From contig JBOHSA010000117.1 in assembly GCA_050732995.1 (NCBI GenBank), positions 1-9,248 of the forward strand: a DNA stretch of 9,248 bases, given 5' to 3'. Both the position numbers and the translations under genes were made by a program. A model generated the notes under the pieces. That model was not told the DNA's origin. It did no database searches and saw nothing but the letters and a program-made list of their open reading frames with translations. Source of the DNA: JBOHSA01 sp050732995. GTDB taxonomy: Bacteria > Gemmatimonadota > Gemmatimonadetes > Gemmatimonadales > GWC2-71-9. This document shows positions 6,656 through 9,248 of this stretch, in pieces. The stretch's first letter is position 1, and every line of letters begins with the position of its first letter.

Positions 6656-7729
6656 GTGACGGCGCGGGTGCTGGTCGTCGCCGGGGCCGTGGGGGCCGGG
6701 CTGGGGAGCGCGGCCGTCGTCCGGGCGCAGCAGCCCGGGCGTCCGGCCGGTGCCGTGCGGGGCGAGGTCGTGTCGGCGGCGACCGGGGAGCGGCTGGCCT
6801 ACGTGGTCGTCGCGTTGCAGCCCGCGTTTCCCCAGCGGTTCACCGACGATTCCGGCTATTTCTTGTTCGCGGGGGTGCCCGCCGGGGCGTACCGGTTGGT
6901 GGTGCGCCAGGTGGGGTATTTGCCGGTGGACACCGTCGTCGTGGTGCGCGACGGTCCCGTGCCGGTGCGGATCGCGATGCGCTCGGTCGCGTTCGAGCTG
7001 CCCGCGATCATCGTGGTGCGGCGGCCGACGTGTCGTTCGCCCGGGCCGCCCGATCCGGCGCTGAGTCCCGAGCTGGCCGTCGCCTTCGAGCAGCTGCGCC
7101 AGAACGCCGATCGCTATCGGTTGCTGGCCGAGGCGTATCCGTTCCGCTATTGGATTGTGCGCACCATCGCCGAGGAGGATCGGGACGGGGTGCGTCAGTC
7201 CGAGCGGGTCGATACGGCCGCGCTTCAGAGTTGGGGCCGGTGGCGTTATGGGCCGGGCCGCGTGGTCACATTGACCGACGAGCCGGGTCGGGCGTCGGGG
7301 GAGCGGGTGATGCACATACCCGAGCTGCCCGATCTGGCCGACAGCGTGTTTCACGGCACCCATTGTTTTTCGTTTGGTGGGCTCGAGGCGTTCGAGGGGC
7401 GATCGCTGTTGCGGATCGAGTTCTTGGCGGCGCGGGCGTTGCGCAGCTCGGACGTGGATGGGACGGCGTGGCTCGATCCGCGGACCTATCAGCTGCAGCA
7501 GCTCCGGTTACAGCTGACGCGGCCGAGCCGGGCGGGCCGCGGGGTGCGGGCGTTGGTGGCCGAGGTATGGTTTCGCGAGATCGCCCCGTTCGTGGTGGTG
7601 CCGGGGCGGGTGGCGGCGGTGACGCGGCTCGGGCCGGCGCGGCCCCGGCTGAGCGTCGTCCGGCGCACGGAGGAGCAGGTGTTATTGCGGCTCGAGTTTT
7701 TGCGGCCGTTGCCGACGCGCCAGCCGTAG
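6656..7729 (+). CDS. Secreted carboxypeptidase-regulatory-like domain protein, function unknown
   Basis: From GTG 6656, 7 bases after xerD, the product is 357 residues. Residues 1-24 form a signal peptide: a short basic start, a hydrophobic Ala/Val/Gly core, and VRA followed by QQ as the likely signal peptidase I site. Export to the periplasm or outer membrane is therefore likely. Residues about 34-120 are a carboxypeptidase-D regulatory-like beta-sandwich, with GEVVSAATGERLAYVVV, TDDSGYFLFAGVPAGAYRL and VRQVGYLP. Such a domain usually precedes TonB-dependent receptors or occurs in surface proteins. No beta-barrel of receptor size follows. The remaining 230 or so residues, with two cysteines (C126, C237) and repeated short beta-like stretches, match no family I recognise. 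No catalytic motif is visible. It may be translated with xerD, although no Shine-Dalgarno sequence is evident before the GTG. Confidence 0.8.
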   Translation: MTARVLVVAGAVGAGLGSAAVVRAQQPGRPAGAVRGEVVSAATGERLAYVVVALQPAFPQRFTDDSGYFLFAGVPAGAYRLVVRQVGYLPVDTVVVVRDGPVPVRIAMRSVAFELPAIIVVRRPTCRSPGPPDPALSPELAVAFEQLRQNADRYRLLAEAYPFRYWIVRTIAEEDRDGVRQSERVDTAALQSWGRWRYGPGRVVTLTDEPGRASGERVMHIPELPDLADSVFHGTHCFSFGGLEAFEGRSLLRIEFLAARALRSSDVDGTAWLDPRTYQLQQLRLQLTRPSRAGRGVRALVAEVWFREIAPFVVVPGRVAAVTRLGPARPRLSVVRRTEEQVLLRLEFLRPLPTRQP

Positions 7730-7811
7730 GCGACGGCGGTCATGCAGCAGTCTGTACCGGCACGCGGTTTTCGGCTCCGCCTCTGCTCTCGAATCCCCCT
7801 AATGTCAGTGC

Positions 7812-8819
7812 ATGGATGGAGCCCCGGCCCCCGACTCAGAACGGAAGGAGAAGGTGCTCGTTCGGCTGCGCCGAGCGATTCGGCTGCGGCATTACAGTCG
7901 GCGCACGGAGGAGGTGTATGTGGGGTGGGTGCGTCGGTTCGTCCGATTCTGCGGCGTGCGCCATCCGAGGGAGTTAGGGCCGCGGGAGGTCACTCGGTTT
8001 CTCTCGAGTCTGGCGGTGGACCGTCGGGTGAGCGCGTCCACGCAGAACCAGGCGTTGTCGGCGCTCGTGTTCTTGTATGGCGAGGTACTCGGTGGGCCGG
8101 TGGGGTGGTTGGACGCGCTCATTCGCGCGAAGCGGCCGCAGCGGGTACCGGTCGTGCTTACCCGGGACGAGGTGCGGGCCGTTTTGGCGCGGCTGCGGGG
8201 ACGGGGTTCGGGAGGGGGGACGTCCGGGCTCGTGGCCGCGGTGTTGTACGGGACGGGGATGCGACTGCTCGAGGCGTTGCAGTTGCGCGCGAAGGACGTC
8301 GACTTCAACGCGAATGAGATCGGCATTCGGGGGGGTAAGGGGGATCGCGACCGAGTGACCATGTTGCCCGAGAGCCTGAAGGGTCCCTTGCTGCATCACA
8401 TGGCGGCGGTGGCTCGTGTGCATGCGTCGGATGTGGTGGCGGGTGCCGGGTGGGTGGAGCTGCCGGGAGCGTTGGGGCTCAAGTATCCTGCGGCGGGCCG
8501 AGAGTGGGGGTGGCAGTGGGTGTTTCCGGCCAGTCGTATGTATGTGGACGGCCCGACGGGCCAGGTTCGGCGGCATCATTTGCATGAGACCGTGATTCAG
8601 CGGGCCTTTCGAGCGGCTGTGGAGGCTGCCGGGATCGTCAAACGCGCGAGCTGTCACACGTTGCGTCATTCATTTGCCACCCATCTTCTGGAGGCGGGGT
8701 ACGATATCCGCACCGTCCAGGAGCTTCTCGGTCATCGGGTCGTGCGGACCACCATGATCTACACCCACGTCCTTCGCCGAGGGGGCATGGGAGTCCGGAG
8801 TCCCGCCGACGTTCTCTAG
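7812..8819 (+). CDS. intI: Integron integrase IntI
   Basis: This tyrosine recombinase catalyses attI x attC and attC x attC recombination of gene cassettes. The product is 335 residues (IntI1 has 337). The catalytic set is R151 (GTGMRLLE), K176 (GGKGDRDRV), H282 and R285 (CHTLRHSFATHLL), H308 (LLGHRVV) and Y317 (IYTHV), all exactly five positions after IntI1 R146, K171, H277, R280, H303 and Y312. The IntI-specific insertion absent from Xer proteins is present at about 214-258, with LKYPAAGREWGWQWVFPASR and VRRHHLHE. The C-terminus GGMGVRSPADVL is also IntI-like. ATG 7812 has no ribosome-binding site, whereas an in-frame GTG at 7854 has AAGGAG just upstream and would give 321 residues, still keeping the whole core-binding domain. 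The 82 bases between the previous stop and 7812 show no clear promoter or LexA box. The catalytic residues are intact, so it is probably functional. Its 3' end faces an attC site, so it points toward the cassette side. Confidence 0.95.
   Translation: MDGAPAPDSERKEKVLVRLRRAIRLRHYSRRTEEVYVGWVRRFVRFCGVRHPRELGPREVTRFLSSLAVDRRVSASTQNQALSALVFLYGEVLGGPVGWLDALIRAKRPQRVPVVLTRDEVRAVLARLRGRGSGGGTSGLVAAVLYGTGMRLLEALQLRAKDVDFNANEIGIRGGKGDRDRVTMLPESLKGPLLHHMAAVARVHASDVVAGAGWVELPGALGLKYPAAGREWGWQWVFPASRMYVDGPTGQVRRHHLHETVIQRAFRAAVEAAGIVKRASCHTLRHSFATHLLEAGYDIRTVQELLGHRVVRTTMIYTHVLRRGGMGVRSPADVL
7843..7850 (+). promoter_or_regulatory. Candidate ribosome-binding site for an alternative IntI start
   Basis: GGAAGGAG lies 3-5 bases before the in-frame GTG at 7854. 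It is the only strong Shine-Dalgarno match near the intI 5' end, and ATG 7812 has none. Translation from 7854 would begin VLVRLRRAIRLRHYS, where homology to IntI1 starts. The spacing is short for the GGAG core, so this is a candidate only. Confidence 0.4.
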
Positions 8820-8823
8820 GTCT

Positions 8824-8856
8824 CGCAGCCTAATTCCACCTTGTCCCGCAGCCTAA
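8824..8856 (-). repeat. 10-bp direct repeat with integron core sequence
   Basis: CGCAGCCTAA occurs at 8824-8833 and again at 8847-8856, 23 bases apart, starting 5 bases after the intI stop. Read on the minus strand, each copy is TTAGGCTGCG, and the second is preceded by G, giving the perfect core site GTTAGGC (8857-8851). Paired direct integrase-binding repeats beside a core site are a known feature of attI sites, so this may be part of attI, but its orientation (core pointing toward intI) is unexpected. Confidence 0.5.
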
Positions 8857-8946
8857 CGCGCAGGCAGGAGATTAGTTCCAGGCACTAGATGGCGAGAATG
8901 AGGACAAGCCTGTAGTCTAGAAAGGTCAGTCTAATTACCGTTATGC
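8851..8946 (-). other. Inverted, degenerate attC-like element
   Basis: On the minus strand this 96-base segment starts with GCATAAC (8946-8940) and ends with GTTAGGC (8857-8851), the same two outer boxes as the good attC at 9159-9248. Outside the first box, GCGC also recurs: GTTATGCTGCGC at 8940-8951 is the reverse complement of 9153-9165 except for one missing G. Inside, partial pairing is possible: ATTAG with CTAAT, CTAGA with TCTAG and a GG/CC pair, enclosing a 26-base loop close in size to that of the good attC. The stem is much poorer, so it is either a decayed attC in opposite orientation, part of attI, or coincidence in the interior with real outer boxes. Confidence 0.4.
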
Positions 8947-9001
8947 TGCGCACGGTGTACGGGCAAAGTCTTTAGTTGGTGCTTTAGGACGAGCTCGAGG
9001 A

Positions 9002-9142
9002 ATGACAACACCCGGGGCAGCTAGCTCGATACCCAGGTTAGTTCGGAGCGTCGTACGGGGCAGGGCATCACGCTGCGGAGCCATGGAGGACGCGGGCATC
9101 GCCCTGGCGCAGCCGCCTCAAAGGGGAGCTCAATGGGTTTGA
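9002..9142 (+). CDS. Possible 46-residue cassette peptide (weak)
   Basis: ATG 9002 opens a 46-codon frame ending at the TGA 9140-9142, 16 bases before the attC. That is where a cassette gene would normally end. AGGACGAG (8986-8993) could serve as a ribosome-binding site. The peptide is rich in Ala, Arg and Gly, has no recognisable motif, membrane segment or homology, and could be chance in GC-rich DNA. Confidence 0.2.
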   Translation: MTTPGAASSIPRLVRSVVRGRASRCGAMEDAGIALAQPPQRGAQWV

Positions 9143-9158
9143 GACTAGTTGAGCGCCA

Positions 9159-9248
9159 GCATAACAGGCGGCTGAAGCAGACGCCGCGCGTAGACTATGG
9201 AATGAATCTTTCGTCAGCGCGGCGCTGCTTAGCCGCCGGCCGTTAGGC
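9159..9248 (+). other. attC recombination site (59-base element)
   Basis: The outer boxes are GCATAAC (9159-9165, six of seven matches to RYYYAAC) and GTTAGGC (9242-9248, perfect GTTRRRY). Between them the arms pair over 21 bp: 9167-9173 with 9231-9237, 9175-9180 with 9225-9230, and 9182-9189 with 9217-9224. G9174 and A9181 are unpaired extrahelical bases in the 5' arm, and the terminal loop is 27 bases (9190-9216). Single-strand folding with two bulged bases six pairs apart is the hallmark IntI uses to choose strand and orientation. Both bulges lie on the 5' arm of the + strand, as in aadA-type attC sites, so cassettes should read left to right with exchange at G9242/T9243. The window ends on the last base of the core. 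Confidence 0.9.

Larger units (their letters stand above)
8820..9158. other. Gene-poor segment between intI and attC
   Basis: About 340 bases with frequent stops in all frames and visibly lower GC than the genes to the left. It contains a 10-bp direct repeat, an inverted attC-like box pair, and one weak 46-codon frame (each listed separately). No tRNA, terminator or convincing promoter was found. By position it should contain the integron's attI site and/or a first, gene-poor cassette. Confidence 0.7.

Noticed and set aside
7730..7811. LexA/SOS box or promoter upstream of intI
   Set aside because: Only a CTGTA half-site is visible at about 7751, without a matching second half, and there is no credible -35/-10 pair.
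7742..8317. Plus-strand open frame overlapping the intI 5' half
   Set aside because: It is a different frame from the clearly homologous integrase, with no recognisable domain and a low-complexity Arg/Gly/Ala composition.
9095..9110. GGGC-ATC-GCCC hairpin as terminator or structured RNA
   Set aside because: The stem is 4 bp with no T-run; such hairpins are common by chance in GC-rich sequence.
8820..9158. tRNA gene or insertion-sequence remnant in the gap
   Set aside because: No T-loop GGTTCGA-type motif, cloverleaf, transposase frame or terminal inverted repeats with target duplication were found.

Overview
The window is GC-rich bacterial chromosome, apparently the whole or the end of a draft contig: it opens in a poly-C run and stops exactly on an integron core site. 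Futalosine-pathway menaquinone genes, the style of the secreted carboxypeptidase-regulatory-like protein and short stop-free heptamer/octamer tandem repeats suggest a Gemmatimonadota-like or similar high-GC environmental lineage. This placement is inference; there is no rRNA or other phylogenetic marker.

Positions 1-6648 hold a tightly packed + strand gene run, with the next gene starting 7 bases later. It contains a 5'-truncated fabF (fatty acid elongation), mqnE, mqnA and mqnC (three enzymes of the futalosine route to menaquinone), a short divergent PurE-family protein, ispF (MEP isoprenoid pathway), a DedA-family membrane protein and xerD. Several junctions are 4-base stop/start overlaps (mqnE/mqnA, purE-like/ispF, dedA/xerD), which suggests co-transcription. 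The shared theme is quinone and isoprenoid lipid metabolism: IspF feeds the polyprenyl precursors used for the menaquinone tail and for undecaprenyl phosphate, the probable DedA substrate. Four short tandem repeats with 7- or 8-base units sit at junctions or inside genes of this run.

Positions 6656-7729 encode a probable secreted protein with a carboxypeptidase-regulatory-like domain and an unrecognised C-terminal region.

Positions 7812-9248 are an integron. An integron integrase (IntI) with all catalytic residues and the IntI-specific insertion is followed, on its 3' side, by about 340 bases without a convincing gene and then by a well-formed attC site (9159-9248). The attC has a 21-bp stem with two extrahelical bases and ends in GTTAGGC. 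Cassettes would therefore be downstream of intI and in the same orientation, the reverse of the classical arrangement. The gap also holds a 10-bp direct repeat and a second, inverted and decayed-looking pair of attC boxes. The array itself is expected to lie beyond the right end.
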